From an uncultured Planctomycetaceae bacterium (lineage in GTDB: Bacteria; Planctomycetota; Planctomycetia; Pirellulales; JACPPG01), in contig CAMFLN010000219.1 of assembly GCA_945957305.1 (NCBI GenBank), positions 1 through 6,222 on the forward strand: 6,222 nucleotides of DNA. The letters run 5' to 3'. The position numbers and the translations under genes are program-made. The notes under the pieces are model-generated. The model worked only from the letters and a program-made list of their open reading frames with translations, made no database searches and was not told the DNA's origin. This document shows positions 1 to 6,222 of the stretch, piece by piece. Numbering within the stretch: the stretch's first letter is position 1; the number at the start of each line of letters is the position of its first letter.

Positions 1-1
1 C

Positions 2-1060
2 AATCTGGGGACGTTACGGCAAGAGACTGGCGAATTGATCGAAGCGGCCGAGTCATTTGACCGGGCACATGATTTGTTCGAGCATCTCGCGGATCAACAA
101 CCTGACAATGCAGATTACCGCTTCGGCCTGGCTACGGCAGCAGCCAACCTGGGCACGGTGCGGAGTCAACTGCCGGATGCCGCGGGCGCGATGGAGCTAA
201 TGCAACAAGCACTCGACGTTTGTGAACGTCTCGCGCGGGATTTTCCCTCCGTCGAGGAGTATCGCTTCCAGCAGGCGCAAGCCCTCGATAACGAAGCAGC
301 CAGACTCGCGCGCGAAGGTCAGATGGAGGAAGCGGCAAAACGGCTGCTACAGGCCCAGCGCGTGTACGAGGAACTAATTGCCCAGAACGGCCGGACGGCG
401 GAGTTCCGCATTTGCTTCGCCCAGAATCTGCGACAGCAGGGAGTGATTGCAAGTGCATCGGGGAATTTCGCCGAGGCCGACGAAAAGCTCAGCCGGGCAT
501 TGAAACTGCAAGCCGCGTTAGGCGATGAAGCCCCCCGTCGCGCCAGCCACCAACGAGACCTTGCCGCTTCGTACGAAAGCGCCGCTGAGCTCTTTCTCGC
601 CAAAAAAGATTTATCGAAAGCTCGCTACTACTTGGAGTTAGCGGTTCAACATCAAATGCAAGCCGCGCAGCTGGCCCCCAAAAACCCTCAGCTCGCAAAG
701 CCGTTACGCCGGCAGTATGCCACTCTGGCCGGCACGTTGCTCGAGCTTGGAGAGCTCGACCAGGCGACCAATTACGCCGAGCGCATTGCACAGCTTGCGC
801 CTGCAGACTCGTCCGCATTGATGGAGGCCGCACGTTTGTTTGCGCATTGCATTCCGCTGGCGGACCGCTTCAAGAGCGTGTCACGGCCCGCACTTAAGGA
901 CGATTGCGGACGCAGAGCCGTGGAACTGCTGAATGCAGCCATCACGAGCGGGCAACTGCAGTCCGCGGAGGTCACTGCGGACGATGATTTCAGCTCTTTG
1001 CGCGATCGAGAAGACTTCCAGGCGTTAGTCGTCCCAGCTGCCAATAAGGCAATTGAATGA
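2..1060 (+). CDS. C-terminal part of a TPR-repeat protein (5' end outside window); possibly the tail of a Ser/Thr kinase-TPR protein
   Basis: The frame is open from base 2, so 352 residues of a longer protein are visible. The TTG at 35 is an internal Leu codon within a TPR, not a credible start. The visible part is built of helical TPR units: NLGTLRQETGELIEAAESF at the very start, then YRFGLATAAANLGTV, GQMEEAAKRLLQAQRVYEEL, GNFAEADEKLSRALKLQ and GELDQATNYAERIAQLAP. TPRs bind partner proteins and have no catalytic role. The C-terminus (AVELLNAAITSGQ, then DDDFSSLRDREDFQALV) matches the ending I know from planctomycete TPR proteins, many of which carry an N-terminal serine/threonine kinase domain. 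No kinase motif lies in the visible part, so the kinase assignment is inference. No signal peptide or membrane segment is seen here. The gene converges on the sigma factor gene, with 42 bases between the stop codons. Confidence 0.88.
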   Translation, partial: NLGTLRQETGELIEAAESFDRAHDLFEHLADQQPDNADYRFGLATAAANLGTVRSQLPDAAGAMELMQQALDVCERLARDFPSVEEYRFQQAQALDNEAARLAREGQMEEAAKRLLQAQRVYEELIAQNGRTAEFRICFAQNLRQQGVIASASGNFAEADEKLSRALKLQAALGDEAPRRASHQRDLAASYESAAELFLAKKDLSKARYYLELAVQHQMQAAQLAPKNPQLAKPLRRQYATLAGTLLELGELDQATNYAERIAQLAPADSSALMEAARLFAHCIPLADRFKSVSRPALKDDCGRRAVELLNAAITSGQLQSAEVTADDDFSSLRDREDFQALVVPAANKAIE

Positions 1061-1070
1061 CTTCCGACGC

Positions 1071-1089
1071 GCGATCGTCCGACGACCGC
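1071..1089. terminator. Imperfect dyad in the convergent gap; possible bidirectional terminator
   Basis: GCGATCGT and ACGACCGC pair with one mismatch around a 3-base loop. The dyad sits between the stop of the TPR gene (1058-1060) and the stop of the sigma gene (1103-1105). A hairpin here would serve transcripts from either side. No T-run follows on either strand, so a classical factor-independent terminator is doubtful. Confidence 0.25.
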
Positions 1090-1102
1090 AGTTCAAACGT
1101 GT

Positions 1103-1900
1103 TCAGTCAGTCGTTGCGGCGGCGCGCAACTCTCCGCGGCTGCGCCAGTCCGCTGTGAGAAATTCCTGCACGTACGGCAAGAGAGCCAGTTCTCGCAATT
1201 CGTCTTCGACGCGCTCGGGGGAGGGATCCTTCAAGCCGCGTGCCGTCTCTTCGGCCAATAGTTGCGCATAGCGCAACCGCGCGCGACGCAATTGCTGGCG
1301 CGTGGCTGGCGCCGCAAACGGCCGGCCCGTGGCCATTGACAGTCGCGCGGCCAACGCTTCTGAATCGTCGTCCGGATGGTCCGTCCTGAGGCGCAACAGG
1401 GTGTAGGCCACGCATCCCGCGTGCTCATGCTGATAATCTTCCAACGCGCGCCAGGCCATGGTCAGCACCGTCTGCTGCCAGGTGCTTTGCCACTCGCGAT
1501 CAGCTTCCGCTTGTTGACTGTCGTCACCTAATAAGTTCAGGTCAAAGTCCGCCGTTGCGCGCTTCTGACTGCGGCTCCAATAGGTGCGCGCCATGTTCCG
1601 GACCGCCACCTTGAGGAGGTCGCGGAAGCGGCCTCGCTCGGGATCGGCACCTCCAAAATCTCCACGCAGGATGCGTACCAGCACCTCCTGCGCGAGATCG
1701 TCGGCGTCCTGCGAATTCTGCACCATTGCCCCGATGTACTTGCGAATCGCGCCGCTGTAACGCAGGGCCAGTGCCTGCCGCGCCGGGCCGGGATCGGCGA
1801 ACGACCCGGCGACGGCCAAACGCATTAAACTCCACTGCGTATTGATTTCGTCCAGGCGAGCGCCTGCGTCGTCCTTGATCGGGTTGCCGTCGCTCATCAT
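1103..1900 (-). CDS. ECF-type RNA polymerase sigma factor (sigma-70 family), long planctomycete-like form
   Basis: The protein has 265 residues and is predicted to bind core RNA polymerase and direct it to a specific promoter set. Sigma region 2 spans about residues 42-112: the core-binding segment DADDLAQEVLVRILRG at 65-80, then GRFRDLLKVAVRNMARTYW at 90-108, the -10 recognition part. Region 4 is looser. Residues 137-170 hold a helical stretch (WRALEDYQHEH) and 180-219 a helix-turn-helix-like segment (EALAARLSMATGRPF, then RQQLRRARLRYAQLL) with more residues between the helices than usual ECF sigmas. The tail DELRELALLPYVQEFL (233-248) and the length, against about 180-200 residues for common ECF factors, fit planctomycete variants I know. 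The start is the first of two tandem ATGs, preceded by GGGAG. No anti-sigma gene is adjacent; the upstream neighbour is a divergent TPR-CHAT gene. The family call is firm; the subgroup and target promoters are unknown. Confidence 0.9.
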   Translation of the reverse strand: MMSDGNPIKDDAGARLDEINTQWSLMRLAVAGSFADPGPARQALALRYSGAIRKYIGAMVQNSQDADDLAQEVLVRILRGDFGGADPERGRFRDLLKVAVRNMARTYWSRSQKRATADFDLNLLGDDSQQAEADREWQSTWQQTVLTMAWRALEDYQHEHAGCVAYTLLRLRTDHPDDDSEALAARLSMATGRPFAAPATRQQLRRARLRYAQLLAEETARGLKDPSPERVEDELRELALLPYVQEFLTADWRSRGELRAAATTD

Positions 1901-1908
1901 GCTGTCAA

Positions 1909-1913
1909 CTCCC
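1909..1913 (-). promoter_or_regulatory. Ribosome binding site of the sigma factor gene
   Basis: GGGAG on the minus strand lies 8 bases before the first ATG (1898-1900) and 11 before the second (1895-1897). The spacing favours the first ATG as start, though the second is nearly as good and would shorten the protein by one residue. Further upstream on the minus strand, TAGAAT (1943-1948) resembles a -10 box but has no matching -35 box. Confidence 0.6.
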
Positions 1914-2000
1914 GCGATTATGCCACCACAACGTTTTGGCCGATTCTAACTCGACGTAAGCGATGAACTAATACGGAATCCCGGAGGCCGGTCCGGTACT

Positions 2001-2028
2001 GACTCGGCGGCTTGGAAACGGCCGAGTC
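2001..2028. promoter_or_regulatory. Perfect 8-bp inverted repeat in the divergent intergenic region; candidate operator or leader hairpin
   Basis: GACTCGGC (2001-2008) and GCCGAGTC (2021-2028) are exact inverted copies around a 12-base spacer. A second pairing, CGGCGG (2005-2010) with CCGCCG (2028-2033), uses overlapping bases, so the two folds exclude each other. No T-run follows, which argues against a terminator. Its place between two divergent genes fits a regulator binding site, but nothing in the sequence names the regulator. A shorter repeat, CCGGA (1981-1985) with TCCGG (1992-1996), lies just before it. Confidence 0.4.
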
Positions 2029-2100
2029 CGCCGTTTGCCTGTCACAGATTCTCATAATGCGTGTACTGGAAAAGTGGACCCTGCCCACACCGCCACAGAC

Positions 2101-2128
2101 GTGACGGGAAATTGTAGCAGGCTAGAAT
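2101..2128 (+). promoter_or_regulatory. Weak sigma70-like promoter candidate for the TPR-CHAT gene
   Basis: GTGACG (2101-2106, four of six consensus -35 bases) is followed after 16 bases by TAGAAT (2123-2128, five of six -10 bases). Transcription would begin near 2135, giving a leader of about 50 bases. CATAAT at 2053-2058 is an alternative -10 box but lacks a good -35. Short consensus matches like these also arise by chance. Confidence 0.25.
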
Positions 2129-2168
2129 CAGAAGCTATCGGCGCTGGGTGCTCAACCCGCCGCGACCC

Positions 2169-2178
2169 GGGAAGCGAG
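2169..2178 (+). promoter_or_regulatory. Weak ribosome binding site that supports the ATG at 2185
   Basis: GGGAAGCGAG is purine-rich and ends 6 bases before the ATG at 2185. Together with the signal peptide that begins exactly at that ATG, it favours 2185 over the in-frame TTG at 2035. The 50 codons between those points show no protein-like features. Confidence 0.45.
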
Positions 2179-2184
2179 CAATTC

Positions 2185-2271
2185 ATGACAAATCCTCTGG
2201 GGCTAGGTGTCAGGATCGTGGTGTTTATTTGGCTGCTGGGCGCGTTGCTTATGCCCAATGCGGCGAAGGCG
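2185..2271 (+). other. Signal peptide of the TPR-CHAT protein
   Basis: The first 29 residues have a short start region with R10, a hydrophobic core (IVVFIWLLGALL, 11-22) and an A-K-A cleavage motif at 27-29, with Q30 as the likely first mature residue. This is a Sec/SPI-type pattern; there is no lipobox Cys at the cleavage point. It places the TPR and CHAT domains outside the cytoplasm, unless the segment stays uncleaved as a membrane anchor. Confidence 0.8.
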
Positions 2272-5200
2272 CAGTCGGTCGGACAGCAAATCGCGGAATT
2301 GCAGCGGCAATTCAACCAGCAACTTACCGCGAAAGATGCCAAGAGCGCCGAAAAGACGGCCCTCACGATGCTGCAGTTCGTGCGTACACGGCTAGGTGGC
2401 AGTCCGCCGCTCGTGGCTATGTGTTACGTCAATCTGGCGCAAGCGTACCAGCAGCAGTCTCGATATCAGGAGGCCGACCAGGCATTACAGGCGGCGCTTC
2501 CCGTATTGGCCAAGAGCCCGGAGCATTTCGAGGAATACCTGAATGCTCTGCATACGATTGCGGATGTGTACGTCTCTCTTGGGCGGCTTGACGAGTCCGA
2601 ACGAATCCGTAAAGCAGAGATCGAGGCCAACATCAAGGAATACGGCGCCAATCACTTGCGCGTCGGGAAGAGCTACCTCAATTATGCCATGATGCTCACG
2701 CTGCAGAACCGCTTGGAGGAAGCCGAGCGTTATGCCGGCGCCGCGAAAGCAATTTTCCTGAAGCAGCGTGGGCCGCGCGACCCCATGCTCGGTTCGACAT
2801 ACTACTTTTTATCCACGATTGCGAAGGAGCGAGGGCGATGGGATGAAGCAGCCGATTACACGCGACAGGCGCTGGCGATCGACGAACTGAACTTCGGTCG
2901 CGACAGCATTCAGTTCGCCACGGCCTTGCACCAGCTGGCGAGCATCGAATATGCGCAGGGGCATTTACGCCAGGCCGAGGAGTTGGCGCGGCAAAGCGCC
3001 GCGATCTTCAGTCGCAACGAGGGGGCTTTTGGCCCTTCCGTGGGAGGGACGTACTATGCTCTTGCGCTCGTCCAGCGTGAGCAAGGACGCTATGCCGAGG
3101 CCGAAGAAAACATTCGGGCTGCGCTGACCTCGCTTGGCAACACGCAGCTCCCGCCGGACCAGAACTTTGACGCCGCATCGTACCTTAGCGCCCTGGCGTC
3201 GATCCTCGACGAGCAAAATCGTTCGAGCGAGGCGATTCCCCTGTATCTACGCGCCCTGGAAATTTTCAAACGACTTCGCGGCCCCGACCACCCTGCGGTG
3301 GGCGGCACGCTTAGCAATCTGGCCAACGCCTATACGCGCAGCGGGATGAAGGAGGAAGCGATCGCCACGCGCCGGCAGTGTGTCGAGGTGCTCCGCAAGG
3401 CGCACGAGGGTGAGCACTTTTCCCTGGCAACAGCACTGCTGAATTTAGGTTTGGACCTCAGCGACAGCGGCCACTTTGACGAAGGTCTGCCGCTCGTCGA
3501 CCAAAGCGTCGCTATGTTTCAGCGCACTTTGGGTTCCGATCATTACCACATTGGCTTCTGTTATTACAAACTAGCGCAACTGAAATTCCACCACCAACAG
3601 GCGACGGAGGCCGAAACGCTAGCCACTAAAGCTCTTGATCTGCAAACCGCGGCAGCGAGTCGCGGCGGCGATCGGTTCCGGACCCTGTTGCTGCGCGCCA
3701 CGATTCGCTGGCAGGACAAGCGGCACACCGAGGCCATGGCCGACCTCGAACAAGCCTTGAAAATCGCCGAACAGCAGCGCGGCCAAACCGGCGGAGCCGA
3801 ACGTGAGCGGGCCGGCTTTTTTGGTTCATTTGCTTACGCCTTCGAACTAATGGTGCGTTGGCAACTCGAACTAGGAAAGGTCGACGAGGCGATTGCGGCG
3901 ATGGAGCGCGGCAGAGCCAGGGCGTTTATGGACGAGCTGCGCCTGCAGGATGCAGACCTTTTTCAGGGGCGCGCCCCGGCGGAGGTAGCCGCCATCCGGA
4001 AGCAAGAGGAGACGTTACGAGCGCAACTATCGATGCGGGAAAAGGAGTGGGATCGATTTCTCGACCAAAACGACAATAAACCGACAGAACGCGACCAGTT
4101 GGCTGCTGCTGTCGGATCTGCGCGTGAAAGCTTATATGCCTTCTATCGTGACTTGCGGGCATCCAGTCCCGTTTATCGGAACTTGGTCAGCAGTGACTTG
4201 GACTTCCTCTCCGTGGCCGAGGCGCAGCGGCAGATTATCGCTGATGGCACATTGCTATTGATGTACTCAATTGGCGACGAGGCGAGTCAAGTTGCAATCA
4301 TCGACCAAACGAGCGCACAGGTGCTGCCGCTGGCGATTCCCCCAGCACTGGGCGAAGTATTGAACGTCGCTTCAGGGCCTCTGACGACTGCCAGCCTGCA
4401 GGGCATCGTGGCCGACGGCCAGGGAAGCGGAGTTTTGCAGCAGCTGTCAGCAAGCGACACCGCCGAGTCCGCAATTCCGCGGCTGGCGGCACTCTGGCAG
4501 GTTCTAATTCCTGAGCCAGTTCGCGGCCGGCTTACTGACGGCACGTTGAAGCATCTGACCGTACTACCTGATGGGCCGCTGGCCCTCTTGCCGCTGGAGA
4601 CGCTTGTGGTCGAGTTGGGGGAAAAGCCCAAGTATCTCCTCACTGCCGGGCCGCCGATTTCCTACGCTCCCTCGATAACAGTGCTCCATAACCTGCAACA
4701 ACGTGACACCGCCGCGCATCCTACGGCGAATGAACCCGTGCTCAGCCTCGGCAATCCTGCATATGCTCAGGTCACACAGGCAGCCGCAAGTGCGAAGCCA
4801 GATCGCTCCACCCCCCTTAGCGCCGCTGGACAGCGCTACAGCATGCTGCGCATCGGATTGACGCCGCTGACTTTCTCCGGGCTGGAAGCGAATTGGATTG
4901 CCACACTGTTCGAAAAAGCCGGACTGCGGAGCGTGAAACTTGTACAGCGCGAGGCAACGGAAGCGCAGTTGCGTGCCAAGATTACGGGACGACAGATTGT
5001 CCACCTCGCCTGTCATGGCGTTACCGATGCTGCCTTCGGTAATTTCTTCGGTGCGCTCGCCCTGGCACCTGGTGAGAAGGCGGACGATCCGTCCAACGAT
5101 GGCTTTTTGACGCTGCAAGAAATATACGGCCTTAACATGCGCCGCTGCGACCTGGCGATCCTCAGCGCCTGTATGACCAACTATGGACCAAATCAAACCG

Positions 5201-5460
5201 GCGAAGGTGTGTGGGCATTGTCGCGAGGCGTTCTCGTTGCTGGTGCGAAGCGCGTCGTAGCCAGCAATTGGGTCGTCGACGATCAAGCAGGCGCCAGCCT
5301 GATCAGCTATTTCGCAGGTGGTGTCGCACCAGAATTAGCCGAACATCGTGCGCCCGACTACGCAGCATCGCTGCAAGCGGCCAAGCGCTGGATCAGCGAG
5401 CAAGACAAATGGCACAGTCCCTTCTATTGGGCTGGCTTTGTTTTAGTGGGCCCTCCCTAG
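2185..5460 (+). CDS. Secreted TPR-CHAT protein (caspase-like CHAT domain, putative cysteine peptidase)
   Basis: The protein has 1091 residues. A signal peptide covers residues 1-29. About twelve TPRs run from 79 to 580, mostly at 42-residue spacing (starts near 160, 202, 244, 286, 330, 372, 414 and 456), the longer kinesin-light-chain type, for example LASIEYAQGHLRQAEELARQ. A charged, probably coiled-coil linker covers 596-665. A CHAT domain covers about 670-1091, with LPDGPLALLPLETL at 794-807. The caspase-like dyad is H944 in VHLACHG and C996 in LSACMT, followed by GEG (1006-1008), VASNWVVDD (1025-1033) and the closing SPFYWAGFVLVG. With both dyad residues present the domain is likely an active peptidase; the substrate is unknown. 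The TPRs probably bind the substrate or a trigger. The gene diverges from the ECF sigma gene, with 284 bases between the start codons. The start at 2185 is chosen for the signal peptide and upstream purines. The domain calls are firm; peptidase activity and role are inferred. Confidence 0.93.
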   Translation: MTNPLGLGVRIVVFIWLLGALLMPNAAKAQSVGQQIAELQRQFNQQLTAKDAKSAEKTALTMLQFVRTRLGGSPPLVAMCYVNLAQAYQQQSRYQEADQALQAALPVLAKSPEHFEEYLNALHTIADVYVSLGRLDESERIRKAEIEANIKEYGANHLRVGKSYLNYAMMLTLQNRLEEAERYAGAAKAIFLKQRGPRDPMLGSTYYFLSTIAKERGRWDEAADYTRQALAIDELNFGRDSIQFATALHQLASIEYAQGHLRQAEELARQSAAIFSRNEGAFGPSVGGTYYALALVQREQGRYAEAEENIRAALTSLGNTQLPPDQNFDAASYLSALASILDEQNRSSEAIPLYLRALEIFKRLRGPDHPAVGGTLSNLANAYTRSGMKEEAIATRRQCVEVLRKAHEGEHFSLATALLNLGLDLSDSGHFDEGLPLVDQSVAMFQRTLGSDHYHIGFCYYKLAQLKFHHQQATEAETLATKALDLQTAAASRGGDRFRTLLLRATIRWQDKRHTEAMADLEQALKIAEQQRGQTGGAERERAGFFGSFAYAFELMVRWQLELGKVDEAIAAMERGRARAFMDELRLQDADLFQGRAPAEVAAIRKQEETLRAQLSMREKEWDRFLDQNDNKPTERDQLAAAVGSARESLYAFYRDLRASSPVYRNLVSSDLDFLSVAEAQRQIIADGTLLLMYSIGDEASQVAIIDQTSAQVLPLAIPPALGEVLNVASGPLTTASLQGIVADGQGSGVLQQLSASDTAESAIPRLAALWQVLIPEPVRGRLTDGTLKHLTVLPDGPLALLPLETLVVELGEKPKYLLTAGPPISYAPSITVLHNLQQRDTAAHPTANEPVLSLGNPAYAQVTQAAASAKPDRSTPLSAAGQRYSMLRIGLTPLTFSGLEANWIATLFEKAGLRSVKLVQREATEAQLRAKITGRQIVHLACHGVTDAAFGNFFGALALAPGEKADDPSNDGFLTLQEIYGLNMRRCDLAILSACMTNYGPNQTGEGVWALSRGVLVAGAKRVVASNWVVDDQAGASLISYFAGGVAPELAEHRAPDYAASLQAAKRWISEQDKWHSPFYWAGFVLVGPP

Positions 5461-5469
5461 GGCTGCCCA
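5447..5469 (+). terminator. GC-rich hairpin over the TPR-CHAT stop codon; possible terminator
   Basis: GCCCT (5450-5454) and AGGGC (5459-5463) pair around a 4-base loop. An alternative outer pairing joins TGGGC (5447-5451) and GCCCA (5465-5469). The stop codon TAG (5458-5460) lies inside. The following bases (AGTATTGATTTGG) are only mildly T-rich, so efficient factor-independent termination is uncertain. Confidence 0.3.
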
Positions 5470-5537
5470 AGTATTGATTTGGCCTGCCCCCTCCGATCTC
5501 CGCCCCGGCGCATTCGGGCAACAAGCGGTGGCGCCCG

Positions 5538-5556
5538 GTCGCGCAATCGCCGCGAC
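5538..5556. repeat. Perfect 6-bp inverted repeat (hairpin)
   Basis: GTCGCG (5538-5543) and CGCGAC (5551-5556) pair around a 7-base loop. No T-run follows. It is the first of several hairpins in the gene-free right part, 78 bases after the TPR-CHAT stop, and could serve transcript ending or stability. Confidence 0.4.
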
Positions 5557-5740
5557 AGTGAGTCACCCAGTACGAATCTGCTGCCTTCGTTGATGCCTGG
5601 CCGAACCAGCCAGACGATCCTCGCGCCCGTCCCGGGGAATGCTGAGCGCAGGCGGGATTGTGTCGACATCTTCCGGCAATCGATTGTGATGCGGGCCAGG
5701 CAGATCGAGACCAATCGCCGGCGCCGCGTGACCCAAGTTG

Positions 5741-5759
5741 ATGCTCCCGCTTGGGGCAT
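5741..5759. repeat. Hairpin with 7-bp stem
   Basis: ATGCTCC (5741-5747) pairs with GGGGCAT (5753-5759), including one G-T pair, around a 5-base loop. A competing perfect 6-bp pairing, CCCAAG (5732-5737) with CTTGGG (5750-5755), uses overlapping bases. ATTCTCTT follows at 5758-5765, so a weak terminator on the plus strand is possible. Confidence 0.4.
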
Positions 5760-5910
5760 TCTCTTGGCAAGATAAAGTTGCGCCATAGAGTGCAGAATTG
5801 AAATTTCTCTGCTTGTGGTGATCAACAGACCGCCATGTGTTCCGGTGGCTGGTTTGGCACGCCGCCACGATCATGCTCGTCTTACAGGCCCGGCTGGCTC
5901 CTACGCCACG

Positions 5911-5956
5911 GCTACCACCCAGGGCCAACTCGAGTTATTGCGGGCGCAGTGGTAGC
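5911..5956. repeat. Nested inverted repeats: 8-bp arms around a 10-bp palindrome
   Basis: GCTACCAC (5911-5918) and GTGGTAGC (5949-5956) are exact inverted copies 30 bases apart. Between them lies the perfect palindrome AACTCGAGTT (5927-5936). The right arm is followed by TTTCTC. The layout could be a binding site, an attachment-like site or part of an intergenic repeat; nothing adjacent decides between these. Confidence 0.4.
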
Positions 5957-6222
5957 TTTCTCAGCCTCTTACTGGGCACCAAAGGTGACGACACAGAGTT
6001 TGAGGTATTTGATCTAGCATACGAAGCCGCCTCGTTTCTCGTTGATGAGTGACGATCGAGGAATCCCTCTCGTTTAGCAGCGCTGACAGCGGGAAAGTCG
6101 TGATCCCCATGTTCGCGACCGGGAGCAGCGCCCTGCAAATTCTCAGGCCCTTCAACGCTTTAGCGACAGGCGGCTGGTCGGGGCGAATCGACTGATTGCC
6201 AACGCTCCCGCGCATGACACCG

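Larger units (their letters stand above)
5461..6222. other. Stretch of 762 bases without a convincing gene
   Basis: All six frames were read. The longest frames are a 122-codon one at 5457-5825 (-, TTG start, or a shorter form from an internal ATG), a 121-codon one at 5563-5928 (-), a 98-codon one at 5479-5775 (+), and one of 84 codons at 5961-6215 (-). All overlap one another, are rich in Arg, Pro or Ser, and show no domain I recognise. I see no tRNA, CRISPR array or transposase. The stretch contains hairpins and palindromes (5538-5556, 5677-5686, 5741-5759, 5911-5956) and may be intergenic repeats or decayed coding sequence. A gene may begin beyond the right edge. Confidence 0.6.

Noticed and set aside
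1943..1948. TAGAAT on the minus strand as the -10 box of the sigma gene
   Set aside because: No acceptable -35 box lies 16-18 bases upstream, so it is not listed as a promoter.
2035..2184. In-frame 50-codon extension of the TPR-CHAT gene from TTG at 2035
   Set aside because: The extension has no protein-like features, the ATG at 2185 begins a clean signal peptide and has upstream purines, and the extension would bury that signal inside the protein.
4564..5286. Long minus-strand frame (240 codons) inside the CHAT domain
   Set aside because: It is a shadow of the plus-strand CHAT gene, whose conserved motifs cover the same bases.
2185..5460. Type III-E CRISPR (Craspase) TPR-CHAT component
   Set aside because: No CRISPR array, large Cas7-Cas11 effector gene or adaptation gene is present in the window, and the signal peptide argues against a cytoplasmic complex.
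5457..5825. 122-codon minus-strand frame overlapping the last 4 bases of the CHAT gene
   Set aside because: It is very Arg-rich, begins with TTG without a clear ribosome binding site, matches no family I know and competes with other open frames of similar length. It could be a real small gene, but I cannot support it.
5563..5928. 121-codon minus-strand frame
   Set aside because: It overlaps the frame at 5457-5825, its composition is unlike a folded protein, and no motif is recognised.
5961..6215. 84-codon minus-strand frame open to the right edge
   Set aside because: There is no recognised domain, and its coding evidence is no better than that of the overlapping plus-strand frames. The sequence beyond the edge would be needed to judge it.

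Overview
This is a G+C-rich bacterial window that most resembles a planctomycete chromosome (phylum Planctomycetota). That placement is an inference from three things seen together: a tetratricopeptide (TPR) protein with the C-terminal tail usual in planctomycete TPR and TPR-kinase proteins, an ECF-type sigma factor of the long form common in that phylum, and a large secreted TPR-CHAT protein. No rRNA or tRNA gene is present to test it.

Layout. Positions 2-1060 (+) hold the 3' part of a TPR gene that enters from outside the window. It converges on a complete ECF sigma factor gene at 1103-1900 (-), with only 42 bases between the two stop codons. A 284-base divergent intergenic region (1901-2184) separates the sigma gene from a 1091-residue gene at 2185-5460 (+). 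That gene encodes a signal peptide, about twelve TPRs, a charged helical linker and a C-terminal CHAT (caspase-like) domain with an intact His/Cys dyad. The divergent region contains a perfect 8-bp inverted repeat and a weak sigma70-like promoter candidate. The last 762 bases (5461-6222) have no convincing gene. They carry several hairpins and palindromes and a few short unrecognised reading frames, and may be intergenic repeats or decayed sequence.

How the parts may work together. ECF sigma factors redirect transcription. TPR arrays bind partner proteins, and CHAT domains are cysteine-peptidase-like modules often fused to TPRs. The divergent sigma/TPR-CHAT arrangement, with a further TPR signalling-type protein next door, suggests a sensing and regulatory module. 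However, the CHAT protein has a signal peptide and so probably acts outside the cytoplasm. No anti-sigma factor, CRISPR effector, gasdermin-like gene or other obvious protease substrate is visible. Functional linkage is therefore a hypothesis based on neighbourhood only.
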